Part shown: positions 9,601 to 18,667 of the stretch, piece after piece
Position numbering within the stretch: position 1 is the stretch's first letter
Layout: the number at the start of each line of letters is the position of its first letter
Source of the DNA: HGM11416 sp034104345
Lineage (GTDB): Bacteria; Bacillota; Clostridia; Christensenellales; Borkfalkiaceae
DNA length: 64,000 nt
Reading direction: 5' to 3'
NCBI GenBank assembly: GCA_034104345.1
Contig: JAXEDY010000028.1
Location: 12,831-76,830, forward strand
Notes under the pieces: model-generated
What the model saw: the letters and a program-made list of their open reading frames with translations, nothing else
What the model was told of the DNA's origin: nothing
The model's database searches: none
Made by a program: the position numbers and the translations under genes

Positions 9601-12600
9601 AGAAAGTTTGGTATGTTCGTTGGTTATAACGGTGGTTAAAGCCGAGCAATCTTTAAACGCTTCTTTGCCTGTGTTGCGAAGAGTTTCAAGGTTTACTTCG
9701 GTAAGCGACGTGCAATATTCGAAGCCGCGATAGCCTATCGAAGTTATTTTAGAAAGATTGATTTTTGCAAGTTTTTTGCAGTTTGCGAACGCATGCGAAC
9801 CGATAACTATAACGTCGCCGCCGAGTTCGCCGTTTGCGGTAACTCCTTCTGCTCCGCCGTTTAACGTTCTGGTGCGTATGTCGTTAAGTTTCGTATCGCC
9901 CGAGAACGAATATTCGCGGATAAATTTAAGGGTTGACGGAAGAACGACTTTTTCGAGTTTTACGCAGTTATAGAACGCGTATTTCTGAATTTCTTCGACG
10001 CCTTCGGGGATAACCACGCTCGTTACGAGATTGTTTCCGTCGGGAAGTTTGTTTGCGTCGAAGTCTTCGTCGAGTATAACGTTACGGTCTGTTTCATACA
10101 AGCAGAACGCATACGAACCGATGTATAAAATACCTTCGTCGTCGGGGATAACTACGTCGCCGCCTATACCCTTATAAGCCACGAGCGTTCTGTTTTCGAT
10201 AACGAACGGACTTTTTACTTCAACGCTCGCCGTTGCCGAAATATACGAGAAGTCGCCGGTCTTTTTGTTTCTGGCTTTAAGCGTTACGGTAACAAAACCT
10301 TCGGCTTTTGCCTTTAAGTTGCCCTTTTGGTCTACTTCGGCAACCGTGGGATCGGTCGATTCGTAAACGAGATCGTAATTGGTTTCGCTATACCACGGGT
10401 TGAGGTCGTAATAAAGTTTTACGCTTTCGCCGGGATACAACCTTATAAGCCCGTTTTTGGCTTCGAGATAGTTTACGTCGCCGGTCGAACCGATTTCGCT
10501 GGTCTGCGCCGCTTTCGCAAATGCGAAAGTGGTCTGCATGTGCGAAAATCTTATTTCTTTAAGCCCGCCGTTATCGTTAAGAGGATAAATGCCTTCCTGC
10601 TCTGCCGCAGCGGGGCGCGAACCTTGTTTTACGTTGATGATTACGACCGCCTGTTTGCCGTCCATTCTTTCGCGGGCGGTTACGGTGGCGCGGCCTGCCG
10701 AATTGATTTTTACAAGACCTTCGCTTACTTCCAAAACTTTGTCGTTCGACGAAATCCAGGTTAAATGCGAAAGATAATCTTCGTTTTCGCGCGCGTCGCC
10801 GATGGTAGAATCGGTGGTGTAAAGATATTTTTTAAGGTCGATAAGTTCGTTTTCGTAAGCGGTGAAAATAATAAGGTCTTCGCCGTTTTCTTCGCCGTTT
10901 TTGGTGAACTTGAAGTCGCCGGCAGTTGCGGGAAGCTGGCAAACGTAAATGTTCGAGTTAAGCGCGTAGTCGTCTATCGAGAAGCACAAAGCGTTCGGAA
11001 TAATCGAATCGTTGTAAATATCTTCGAGATAATCGGTGATTTCAAACGTAACCGTCGAATCGGTGCCTTTCTGTCCGTTAATCGGAATGGGGTTTTCGGA
11101 AAGGAAAGTGTAGGTCGAACTCGAAGTGAACGTTATGGGCGTTACCGACATCGCGTATTGATTATCGTAAACGGTAAGAGTCGCATAATAACGATATTTT
11201 TCTTCGGTTTCGTCGTATTCTCTGGTGTATTCTACGTTTTTAAGGATAGGCGCTTCGTTATCCATTGCGAATTCGAAACTGAACGTGTTGTTTTTGTTGG
11301 TGTTTATGCCGCCTTTGTTGGTTTTGCTATCCCAATCATAATCGAGATAGCCGGTCATAGTGAATACGTAGCGACGGTTGTTTATAAGCCCTTGTTTAGC
11401 CGAGTTTATTTTAAGCGATTCGTAATAAGGATAGGGGCTGCCGCCGGGGGAATAAGCCTTGCTCGCGTTATAATCGATATAACTCCATACCGTTTCGCCT
11501 GTAACCTTATCGACTATGCTGAAATGCATTTCTTTGGCGCCGCGCAAAAGCCCCGCGCCGATAGCCGTTATGCCGTCGATCGCGCCGAGCGTATCCGAAA
11601 CAGCCGCGTGTTCTTCGGTTGCGGGAATTTCGTCGTAAGAGCCGGTGTCGTAAAGGTATGCGCCGAGCGGAATCATATAGTTATAGAAATACGAACCGTA
11701 AGGCGTGGTGGCGTAATAGTCCGCTTTAACCTTATCGTCGTCGTCGATCGCGTCGTCGTGAGCGGTCGTTTCAACTTCGTAATAAGTTTTATCGAACATG
11801 GGCGCTTCGGTCCAGTCGCCGTAGAAAGCAAGGAAGGGGGCGTTAAGGTCTACGTTATCGCCGTGCGCTTTGAATTTTAAAAAGCCTTCGACGTACATTC
11901 CGTTTTCGAAATGCGAATCGATATACGATCTGTCGGCGTTATCTAAAGTGTAGGTAACTTCTACCCTTACCGACTTGCCCGCGGGAACGGTTATAACCCC
12001 GTTTCTAACTTCGGTTGCTTTGCCGTTTTCTACCGTTTTAACCACGGTGGCGCCGCCGAGCATATAAGGAGTTTCGGCAACGTGCTTGTCGTCCGAAGTA
12101 GAAACGCTTTCGGTCATTGCGGTAACCGAGCAATCGTAACTTACCGCTTCCGACGAAATGTTTACTACGTTTACGGTCATAGTGTAAACGCCGGTGCGCT
12201 TTTTGTCGTCGCCGAGTTCTATCTTGCTGCGGTCGAGCCCGTCTACGGTAATATACGCTTTGGTTTTTACGGTTTTTGCAAAATTAGCAAGCCCCGCGCC
12301 CTGTTTACGCGGCGAATAGGGGTTGTTTTCTTCGTTTTTCGCTATATCCGCGGTAGACATCATAAGTTGGTTTGCAAGGTTTTTGATGTCTTTATCCGAA
12401 AGGTTAAGCGATTGCTTATAGTTATCTTTGATATACTGACGAATTAAAACCACGATGCCGCAAAGGTTAGGCGTAGCCATCGAAGTTCCCGACAAACGGT
12501 CGTATCTGTATTTGATTTCGCCGTTTTCGCCGACGTAACTACCCGGAACGGCAGAGTAAATGTTACCGCCGTGTGCGGTGATTTCGGGTTTGATTTCGAG

Positions 12601-14493
12601 CGACGGAGTGGGACCCCAACTCGAGAAGTCGGACATGAACGGACCTGCCGTATAGTCTGAGCAAACGGTTAAAGTTCCCACGTTGTCAACCGAATCTCTT
12701 ACCAGTCTTTCACCGTCGTCTTTCGAGATCGAAATAGTAGGAACGTGGTCGCTTTTACCCATCGACATTATAATATCGCCGTCGATGTTGTTATAAATGA
12801 TACAAGCGACCGCACCGTAACTTTTTGCAAGTTTTGCTTTTTCTTCGAAGCTGTTTTCGCCGCGTTTTACGACCGCTATTCTGCCCTGAAGTTTATCGGC
12901 TACCTGATCGAACGCAATTTTTACGCCTACCCCGGGAACGACGACGTATTCGAACGTGTTGAACGTATAGCCGTTTTCGCCGACGCTTAACGCGCCCGAC
13001 GAAATAAGTTCGTTGTAAAAATCGTTTTCTTTGGCCGCCACCGAGTTCGATTCTTTATAGAAAAGGATCTGCCCGTCTTCTTTGTCGGCGCTCATGTTCG
13101 CGACTAAATATCTGCTTTTCGTTCCGCTTATCGAAGCAACCGAAAGCGCGCCTTTATAAGTAGAAGGCGAACCTACGGTACCCGAATCGGGGTTGGTAAC
13201 GAAGTTGGTGTTGCCCTGTTCGCCGCCGAAGCCCGAACTGTAACTGTTGCTTGCCGCGGTGATTAAACTTATGCCGCTTTCGTTTATCGCGTCGTAAACC
13301 GAGTTTACGTTCGCTTTTTCAAGGTCGTCGTCGCTTTCGCGCGAGAAACCGCACGAAGAACCGAGCGACATGTTTATTGCGTCTACGTTGAGTTTTACCG
13401 CGTCTTCGAGCGCCGCGATAATATCCGGAGTTTTACCGCCTTGGTCGAGATCGGGGAAAACTTTCATCAATACGAGTTGCGCGTCGGGCGCGATTCCTTT
13501 TATAACGTCGTCTTGCCCCGCGATAATGCCCGCAACGTGCGTGCCGTGTTCCGAATCGTAAGGGAATACGTCGGCGTCTTTATCGGCATAGTCGTAAGAA
13601 TAAGGAATTTTATTGCTGTACCAAACGTCCGAAACGGTAAGCCCGTTAGTGGTTTTGGTTGCATTCATGGTAGAAAGCAACGGCTTTCCGTCGGCGGTTT
13701 TTTGGGTGAGCGTGTTTTTGGTTATAACCAAACTGTTACGGTTGCGTTCGTCGTAGCCTTCGATGTTGAACACGCTGTGGCTCATATCGAAGCCCGAGTC
13801 TAAAACGGCAACGACCGTGCCTTTACCGGTATAGGTGTGTTTCTGCCCGTCGATTCCCTCGACTTCGCCCGCCTTGTAAATACCCGTGTTTTCGTCGATT
13901 TCTACGGGGTTATACGAAACCGAATCGGTAATCGCCTGAACCTGATTATAGGTTTCGGACAAAGCGCACGATTTAACGCCGCTTGTCTGTTCGATTTTTT
14001 CAAGGTTTTTATAAGCGGTTTTTACCGCGATCGCGTTGGTAACGGTGCTGTAAGTATATTCTACGCCGTCAATTAGTCCCCTTTGACTCAAAAGAGATAT
14101 AAGCGCGTTTTGTTCGCGTTCTATTTCGGCGCGCTGAACGCTGCCCGCGAACGATTTCGCATAGTCGGCAACCGAAGCCGAGCCCGTTCCGCCCGCGTTG
14201 TAAGTAGCGATAAGCGAATCGCCGCCGAGCGCCACCATTATAACAACCTCGTCTTCGTCTTTATACCCGCCGTTCTTTATTAAATATTCGGCTTTTATCT
14301 GCGAAGCGACTTGTTCCTGCGTGAGTTTATCGGCGCTTTTTAAGATTTTAAGTTCGTTGCCGTTTGCGGTAACGTCTGCGTTTACCCCGCCTAAGCCGTT
14401 TGCATCGCCTTTAAAGACCGGCGCAAACGATACCCATGCAGTAGATACAGACAATATTGCGACCAATAAAAACGATAAGAATTTTATCCGCAT
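6607..14493 (-). CDS. Giant secreted S8 subtilase with PA domain and BspA-type leucine-rich repeats
   Basis: A 2628-residue protein with an N-terminal signal (residues 1-25) and AAGGAG before the ATG. The subtilisin triad is intact: Asp232 (VVAVLDSG), His316 (HGTHVAG) and Ser671 (GTSMATP), with oxyanion Asn416. A protease-associated (PA) insertion lies at about 515-605, as in C5a-peptidase-type enzymes. It is followed by Fn3-like and Ig-like beta domains (about 760-1420, including a Big-2-like segment). From about 1480 to 2330 there are many BspA/Treponema-type leucine-rich repeats of the form IG-x-YAF-x-C-x-SL. A helical C-terminal region ends the protein, with no LPxTG. It probably digests proteins at or near the cell surface, with the repeats giving attachment to host or substrate. 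Its neighbour is a peptide importer, which fits uptake of the products. Confidence 0.93.
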   Translation of the reverse strand: MRIKFLSFLLVAILSVSTAWVSFAPVFKGDANGLGGVNADVTANGNELKILKSADKLTQEQVASQIKAEYLIKNGGYKDEDEVVIMVALGGDSLIATYNAGGTGSASVADYAKSFAGSVQRAEIEREQNALISLLSQRGLIDGVEYTYSTVTNAIAVKTAYKNLEKIEQTSGVKSCALSETYNQVQAITDSVSYNPVEIDENTGIYKAGEVEGIDGQKHTYTGKGTVVAVLDSGFDMSHSVFNIEGYDERNRNSLVITKNTLTQKTADGKPLLSTMNATKTTNGLTVSDVWYSNKIPYSYDYADKDADVFPYDSEHGTHVAGIIAGQDDVIKGIAPDAQLVLMKVFPDLDQGGKTPDIIAALEDAVKLNVDAINMSLGSSCGFSRESDDDLEKANVNSVYDAINESGISLITAASNSYSSGFGGEQGNTNFVTNPDSGTVGSPSTYKGALSVASISGTKSRYLVANMSADKEDGQILFYKESNSVAAKENDFYNELISSGALSVGENGYTFNTFEYVVVPGVGVKIAFDQVADKLQGRIAVVKRGENSFEEKAKLAKSYGAVACIIYNNIDGDIIMSMGKSDHVPTISISKDDGERLVRDSVDNVGTLTVCSDYTAGPFMSDFSSWGPTPSLEIKPEITAHGGNIYSAVPGSYVGENGEIKYRYDRLSGTSMATPNLCGIVVLIRQYIKDNYKQSLNLSDKDIKNLANQLMMSTADIAKNEENNPYSPRKQGAGLANFAKTVKTKAYITVDGLDRSKIELGDDKKRTGVYTMTVNVVNISSEAVSYDCSVTAMTESVSTSDDKHVAETPYMLGGATVVKTVENGKATEVRNGVITVPAGKSVRVEVTYTLDNADRSYIDSHFENGMYVEGFLKFKAHGDNVDLNAPFLAFYGDWTEAPMFDKTYYEVETTAHDDAIDDDDKVKADYYATTPYGSYFYNYMIPLGAYLYDTGSYDEIPATEEHAAVSDTLGAIDGITAIGAGLLRGAKEMHFSIVDKVTGETVWSYIDYNASKAYSPGGSPYPYYESLKINSAKQGLINNRRYVFTMTGYLDYDWDSKTNKGGINTNKNNTFSFEFAMDNEAPILKNVEYTREYDETEEKYRYYATLTVYDNQYAMSVTPITFTSSSTYTFLSENPIPINGQKGTDSTVTFEITDYLEDIYNDSIIPNALCFSIDDYALNSNIYVCQLPATAGDFKFTKNGEENGEDLIIFTAYENELIDLKKYLYTTDSTIGDARENEDYLSHLTWISSNDKVLEVSEGLVKINSAGRATVTARERMDGKQAVVIINVKQGSRPAAAEQEGIYPLNDNGGLKEIRFSHMQTTFAFAKAAQTSEIGSTGDVNYLEAKNGLIRLYPGESVKLYYDLNPWYSETNYDLVYESTDPTVAEVDQKGNLKAKAEGFVTVTLKARNKKTGDFSYISATASVEVKSPFVIENRTLVAYKGIGGDVVIPDDEGILYIGSYAFCLYETDRNVILDEDFDANKLPDGNNLVTSVVIPEGVEEIQKYAFYNCVKLEKVVLPSTLKFIREYSFSGDTKLNDIRTRTLNGGAEGVTANGELGGDVIVIGSHAFANCKKLAKINLSKITSIGYRGFEYCTSLTEVNLETLRNTGKEAFKDCSALTTVITNEHTKLSYAMFVRTGLKEITLYTKTEIPEYCFARCGSLTKVTLKNSLETIGKGAFSDCNNLSSFVFDGATVSTIGEQAFYNDSSLKAFDLPDCEVNFGAYSFYKSGLETVKFGAKTVLGSINGTVFQGTSIKNFVVDDNNAHYAAPAEGKPYLTSKDGKILVFAAINDTEVLTIDEIDAIEEIGASAFAGSNVKSVIINKQGVKVGDYAFANCPELTEIVLSENTVLGRFAFAYAGRNIVKDEETGNDKVVYSDVTAENLDKVAEIGDYAFAGSALTEVSVGDGTAVGEGAFYDSRIKKVTLGKNVTLGVGAFQNARYLEKVTLPQVADGEKGGLVIGDACFANDVSIKGILNFKNVTEVIPLQAFYNCKSLGGVVLTGIRTIENSAFAECSSLVDVKFADYDENGNEIAGSAKTEIIGNYAFGKLTTSGSSPSFKTITLPSSLKKIGEGAFMYCNGLGEITIPEGVTFEEGAGLDSAEEMKKMNFDGNAVFFGCGSLEKVVLPASVTRVGDYMFANCTSIANVNLGSVEEIGNYAFTQPLTTDSARTLKTIDLSSVKTIGEAAFANNEALACDVIAPALEYIGQYAFKDTSVNSFKAPSLKIIEDYAFNSVALGGNYNLKEFDVASTVEKIGKAAFTGCNALEKFTSGGSVSKVINDYARIEGGVLYNVMPSGALQLNSVPAALSDGYGDKITELTVLDGVERIEFYAANANKNLVKIVLPESLKLIGNYAFYGCTGLLKEDSRDQGWGVYFRSYAAPALESAYDRNASLTEGKDNQYAYEQLHKYLDLFNTELCYYNFVDLAGKNAPITAYLPDTVNKKTEGYDSPVYKALFGRFYRTDRSYLAMDGDMSDFVAYAKEIIAITEKREIELTDEALVNKATAAYSAINVSDASKFFGRAFTAAEWNEYVSAFLNAKERVRLLKVEKANEKIKALNEKLMALPDTFDLTVISTLGELTAKIDSLKGSQRSLLNLDKYDALVKAFGEYYNSVNAPISEIDKILLG

Positions 14494-14615
14494 GCTTCTC
14501 CTTTAATGCCTTGCGCGGCTTTTTATTGCCGCAAAAAGCGAAGATTTTTTCGTGTTTTTGTTTGTTTTTGCTTTTGTTTAATCAAGTAATCGGTTTGTTT
14601 TTTAATGCGCGGCTT

Positions 14616-14900
14616 TTATTTAAGCCACAACCAAAGTAACAGCGCCACCGCGAAAAAACAAATTATCATTATTATAACGACGGGAGCGTAAGACGCGTAA
14701 GCCGCTTTTATTATGGCGCGTTTTTCTTTTTTGGTAACTTCTACGCCTTCGCCCTTCTTTTTGGCGCCCGTGCGCGGAGGCAGGTTCGACATATCGTAAA
14801 CGGTTCTGCCGTCGTCGATAAATCCGGGCTTTCGTTTTTTCGTTTTTTCTGCCGTTTCGCTTTCGTTTTTAAGGTTTTTGCCTTTTTTAAAAACGCTCAT
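14616..14900 (-). CDS. Small single-pass membrane protein coupled to oppF
   Basis: This 94-residue protein has a charged, Lys/Glu-rich cytoplasmic N-terminal part with the string GFIDDGRTVYDMSNLPPR (about residues 25-43) and one C-terminal membrane helix (APVVIIMIICFFAVALLLWL). Its ATG overlaps the oppF stop (ATGA), which implies translational coupling and a role tied to the transporter. No family with a known function is recognised. It could be a small accessory subunit of the peptide importer, but that rests only on position. Confidence 0.75.
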   Translation of the reverse strand: MSVFKKGKNLKNESETAEKTKKRKPGFIDDGRTVYDMSNLPPRTGAKKKGEGVEVTKKEKRAIIKAAYASYAPVVIIMIICFFAVALLLWLWLK

Positions 14901-16168
14901 TCGGCTTTACCGCCGTTTTCGTACGGATTTTCGCCGTTTGCCTCGGCGCTTTGTTTTTCGGCTTTTACTTCAAGCGCTTTTTGCTTTTCGGCTTTTGCTT
15001 TTTCGGCAGATTTTGCAATGCCTTCTTTGGCTTTTATAGCGGTACGCGCGAAAAAGTTTTTTTGTTTAAGTTCTTCTTCGTGCTTAACTTGCTGCTCCTG
15101 CCTTTCTTTTTCGGCTTTTTCTATATCGGCAAGTTGTCTTTCGTATTTTTCTTTGTCCGCCATAATCCGTTCGTCGTAAAGATGGCACGCTACGAAGTGA
15201 TTGGGCGTAACTTCGGAATATTTGGGTTCGATAAGTTTGCACGCCGCCATACACTGCGAACACCTTGTGTGGAATTTGCAGCCCGAAGGCGGATTTGCGG
15301 GCGACGGAATATCGCCGGCAAGAATTATGCGGCTCATCTTCACGTCGGGATCCGGCACGGGAACGGCGGAGAATAGCGCCTTGGTGTAAGGGTGAAGCGG
15401 ATTATCGAAAATCTCGTCGGTTTCGCCCTTTTCCATCATGTTCCCGAGATACATAACCAGAACTTCGTCGGTTATATATTTAACGACCGATAAGTCGTGC
15501 GAAATGAAAACGTAGGTTAAATTCATGGTGCGCTGCAAATCTTTTAAAAGATTTATTATCTGCGCCTGAATGGAAACGTCGAGAGCCGAAACGGGTTCGT
15601 CGCAAATAACGAGCCGCGGTTTTACCGCAAGCGCACGCGCTATGCATATACGCTGACGTTGCCCGCCCGAAAATTCGTGGGGATAACGTTCGTAATATTG
15701 CGGTTGAAGCCCGCACTTTTCCATAATATCAAGAACGTAAGAATGAACTTCTTCTTTGGGCACTATGTTATGCACTTTAACCGCTTCGGATATAATGTCG
15801 CCTACCGTCATGCGCGGGGGAAGCGACGAATAAGGATCCTGAAATATAAGTTGAATATCGGTGCGGAAACGGCTTAATTCTTTGCGTTTAAGGTTCGTTA
15901 TATCCGTTCCTTCGAAAATAACCTTGCCGCCGTCTACGTTATAAAGCCTTAAAATAGTTCTGCCGAGAGTGGTTTTGCCGCAACCCGATTCGCCTACGAC
16001 GCCTATCGTCGAGCCTTCTTTAACCGCAAAACTTACGTTATCTACCGCTTTTAAATATGCGAGCGGCTTGCCGAAAAGCGAAGTTTTAATAGGAAAGTAT
16101 TTTTTTAAGTTTTTAACTTCGAGAATGTACTCGTTGTTATTTTCTGCGTTTTTAGGGGTTTTATCCAT
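14897..16168 (-). CDS. oppF: Oligopeptide ABC importer, ATPase subunit OppF-type, with charged C-terminal tail
   Basis: This is one of two ATPases that drive peptide import. Walker A GESGCGKTT, signature FSGGQRQR and Walker B LVICDEP are all present. The C-terminal oligopeptide-transporter motif with paired Cys (CKFHTRCSQCMAAC), which in this family can bind an Fe-S cluster, follows. After the usual end there are roughly 85 extra residues rich in Glu, Lys and Gln, probably a coiled coil. I chose the ATG at 16168 (MDKTPK), which overlaps the oppD stop as TAATG and has GGAG upstream. A longer reading frame to 16195 would run into oppD. The downstream neighbour overlaps by 4 bases. Confidence 0.93.
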   Translation of the reverse strand: MDKTPKNAENNNEYILEVKNLKKYFPIKTSLFGKPLAYLKAVDNVSFAVKEGSTIGVVGESGCGKTTLGRTILRLYNVDGGKVIFEGTDITNLKRKELSRFRTDIQLIFQDPYSSLPPRMTVGDIISEAVKVHNIVPKEEVHSYVLDIMEKCGLQPQYYERYPHEFSGGQRQRICIARALAVKPRLVICDEPVSALDVSIQAQIINLLKDLQRTMNLTYVFISHDLSVVKYITDEVLVMYLGNMMEKGETDEIFDNPLHPYTKALFSAVPVPDPDVKMSRIILAGDIPSPANPPSGCKFHTRCSQCMAACKLIEPKYSEVTPNHFVACHLYDERIMADKEKYERQLADIEKAEKERQEQQVKHEEELKQKNFFARTAIKAKEGIAKSAEKAKAEKQKALEVKAEKQSAEANGENPYENGGKAE

Positions 16169-17334
16169 TATTTTTCGCTCCCGTAAAGGTGGCACGAAAC
16201 GTAGTGTTCGTCGTTTATCTTAATTTCGCAAGGGTATTCGCCGTCGCACGCGCCTATGCACCTGTTGCATCTGTTTTTAAAATAACAGGTGTTCGGCAGG
16301 TTTATCGGGTTAGGGACCTGCCCCGGTATCGAATATAAAGGTTCGTTCGAATCGGAAGTGATAAGCGGCTTGCTTTTCTGAAGCCCTATCGTATAGGGGT
16401 GAAGCGGATTGTGGAAAATTTCGCTTGCCGAGCCGCGTTCGATAACCTTGCCCGCATACATAACCACAACTTCGTCTGCCATTTCGGCTATTACGCCTAA
16501 ATCGTGCGTTATGAGCATTATCGAACAGCCCTGATTTTTTTGCAAATCTTTTAAAAGTTCGAGTATCTGCGCCTGAATGGTAACGTCGAGCGCGGTGGTG
16601 GGTTCGTCGGCGATTATAAGTTTTGGATTGCCCGCAAGCGCCATCGCTATCATAACCCTTTGGCGCATACCGCCCGAAAGTTCGTGCGGGTACGCCGCGT
16701 AAAAGCGTTCGGGCATGGATATGCCTACTTTTTTCAGCATTTCTATGCTGTATTCTTTAACCTGCGCCTTACTAAGTTCGGGTTTATGCAAAAACGAAAC
16801 TTCGTCGAGTTGGTAACCGATGGTAAACACGGGGTTTAAACTGGTCATCGGTTCCTGAAATATCATCGTTATGTCTTTGCCGCGGATTTTGTGCATGGCT
16901 TCTGTGGGCATTTTCGTTATATCGAAGCCCAACTTTTCTCCGTTTAAGCCCATGCCCGCTTCGTCCGAATTAAAGCGGATTTGCCCGCCCGTTACCTGAC
17001 CTTGCGGAGCCTGCACGAGTTGCATTACCGAAAGCGAAGTTACGCTTTTTCCGCAACCCGATTCGCCTACCACGCCGACTATCTTGTTTTTCGGTATCGA
17101 AAACGAAACGCCGTTCACCGATTTAACCGTGCCGCGGTCGGTGAAAAAACTCGTGTGCAGATCGTCTATCTCGATAATATTATTTTCGTCGCGCATGGCA
17201 ACGGTATATTCTTCGGGTTTAAGTTTACGGCGCTTCTGCGCTTCGTAAAACTTCATCTGCTTTACGTTATATTTAATTATTTCGCGGCTTTCTTTCAGCG
17301 AAAGATAGTTCGAATTTTTTTTGTCTTTAATCAT
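16168..17334 (-). CDS. oppD: Oligopeptide ABC importer, ATPase subunit OppD-type
   Basis: A 388-residue ATPase with Walker A GESGCGKS, signature LSGGMRQR, Walker B LIIADEP and the C-terminal Cys-rich oligo/dipeptide motif (CYFKNRCNRCIGAC). It forms the heterodimeric motor with OppF. The first ~50 residues (KKNSNYLSLKES to about EEYTVAM) precede the normal domain start and are charged. No good ribosome-binding site lies before the ATG at 17334, so an internal start (Met27 or Met47) is possible. It is linked to oppF by a TAATG overlap and separated from oppC by 136 bases. Confidence 0.92.
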   Translation of the reverse strand: MIKDKKNSNYLSLKESREIIKYNVKQMKFYEAQKRRKLKPEEYTVAMRDENNIIEIDDLHTSFFTDRGTVKSVNGVSFSIPKNKIVGVVGESGCGKSVTSLSVMQLVQAPQGQVTGGQIRFNSDEAGMGLNGEKLGFDITKMPTEAMHKIRGKDITMIFQEPMTSLNPVFTIGYQLDEVSFLHKPELSKAQVKEYSIEMLKKVGISMPERFYAAYPHELSGGMRQRVMIAMALAGNPKLIIADEPTTALDVTIQAQILELLKDLQKNQGCSIMLITHDLGVIAEMADEVVVMYAGKVIERGSASEIFHNPLHPYTIGLQKSKPLITSDSNEPLYSIPGQVPNPINLPNTCYFKNRCNRCIGACDGEYPCEIKINDEHYVSCHLYGSEK

Positions 17335-17470
17335 TATGTAATATACAACGCACCTTAATCGCGGCGCCTTTCCTTAATAACTTTGCTGATGTACCGTAAA
17401 ACGACTTTTTTTCGAAAGCGGCGTTTGCCTTATTCGTTTTGTCGCTTACTTTAAATTACTTTATAAAAAA

Positions 17471-18664
17471 TTACTTTCTCGCTTTGGGGTCCATTGCGTC
17501 GCGCAAGCCGTCGCCTACGAAGTTAAAGCCTAAAACGGCGATAACTATCATAATACCGGCGGGAAGCCAAAGGTTCATATAATTCTGAAGTATATCGGTT
17601 TCTTTCGCGGCGGAAATCATCGTTCCCCATGCCGCCTTAGGCGGTTGAACGCCCAGCCCCAAATAACTTAAAGTAGATTCGTATAAAATTACGCTGCCAA
17701 GCCCCAACGTCATCGAAACGATAAGTTGCGGCATTACGTTAGGCATTAAGTGAACGAATATTCTGCGCCATGTGGGTATACCCATAACTTCGGTGGCGGT
17801 CATATATTCCTGCTCTCTCAGCGAAAGTATCTGCCCGCGTACGAGCCTTGCAACGCCGCTCCAGCTGAAAAAGGTTATTATCGCCATAAGCAGATAAATA
17901 CGCCTGTCTGCGGGAACGTTCCACGAATCGATTACCGCCGAAGCGATAAGCAGAATGGGAAGCGTAGGTATACAGTTGAATATATCGACTATTCGCATTA
18001 TAAGTTGGTCTACCCAACCGCCGAAATAGCCCGAAATACCACCTAAAATAACGCCGATAAGCGTTTCTAAAATTACGACTATAAACCCGATGGTAAGCGA
18101 AATTCTGCCGCCTTCCATAAGGCGCGAAAACACGTCGTAACCTTGTTTGTCGGTTCCTAAAATATGGTCGCCCGAAACGGGAGCGAGCATGTTAAGCCCC
18201 GAACTTAACGTAACGTAAATTTTTACGGTAACGGTTTCGCCGTCCTGAACGTATTCGGCTTCTAATTCTTCTACGTCGACTTTTCCGTTATAGTCCGGAA
18301 AAACCTGAATTTGTCCGCTTTTATCATATTCGAACCATCTGGGATAAATCACGGGGCCCAAAAACGAGAAAGCAAACAAAAACACTATCATCACTATACC
18401 CACGATAGAAAGTTTCGAGCGAAAAAATCTGCGCAAAACCAACCTTGCGGGGCTCATTTCTTTATAAGTTTCTTTAACGGGTTCTTCTGCCGATTCGACT
18501 TTTTCTATCACGTCGCCGCCGCTTACGTTATCTATTTTTTCGTTTTTGACGCCAATTTCTTCGGCTTGAAGATTTTCTTCGGTAACAACGGAATTTTTAT
18601 CCGCTACGGAAGAAATATTTTCGGCGTTTTCGCCGTTTGTTATATCCAATTTGTTTTCTTCCAT
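17471..18664 (-). CDS. oppC: Oligopeptide ABC importer, permease OppC-type with acidic N-terminal extension
   Basis: This 397-residue inner-membrane permease has the binding-protein-dependent transport signature (the EAA loop near REQEYMTATEVMGIPTWR). About 80 residues before the first membrane helix are acidic and probably cytoplasmic. Between helix 1 and helix 2 there is an enlarged extracytoplasmic segment (roughly residues 110-165, WFEYDKSGQIQVFPDYNG and following). GGAG precedes the ATG, which starts 3 bases after the oppB stop. Confidence 0.92.
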   Translation of the reverse strand: MEENKLDITNGENAENISSVADKNSVVTEENLQAEEIGVKNEKIDNVSGGDVIEKVESAEEPVKETYKEMSPARLVLRRFFRSKLSIVGIVMIVFLFAFSFLGPVIYPRWFEYDKSGQIQVFPDYNGKVDVEELEAEYVQDGETVTVKIYVTLSSGLNMLAPVSGDHILGTDKQGYDVFSRLMEGGRISLTIGFIVVILETLIGVILGGISGYFGGWVDQLIMRIVDIFNCIPTLPILLIASAVIDSWNVPADRRIYLLMAIITFFSWSGVARLVRGQILSLREQEYMTATEVMGIPTWRRIFVHLMPNVMPQLIVSMTLGLGSVILYESTLSYLGLGVQPPKAAWGTMISAAKETDILQNYMNLWLPAGIMIVIAVLGFNFVGDGLRDAMDPKARK

Positions 18665-18667
18665 ATC

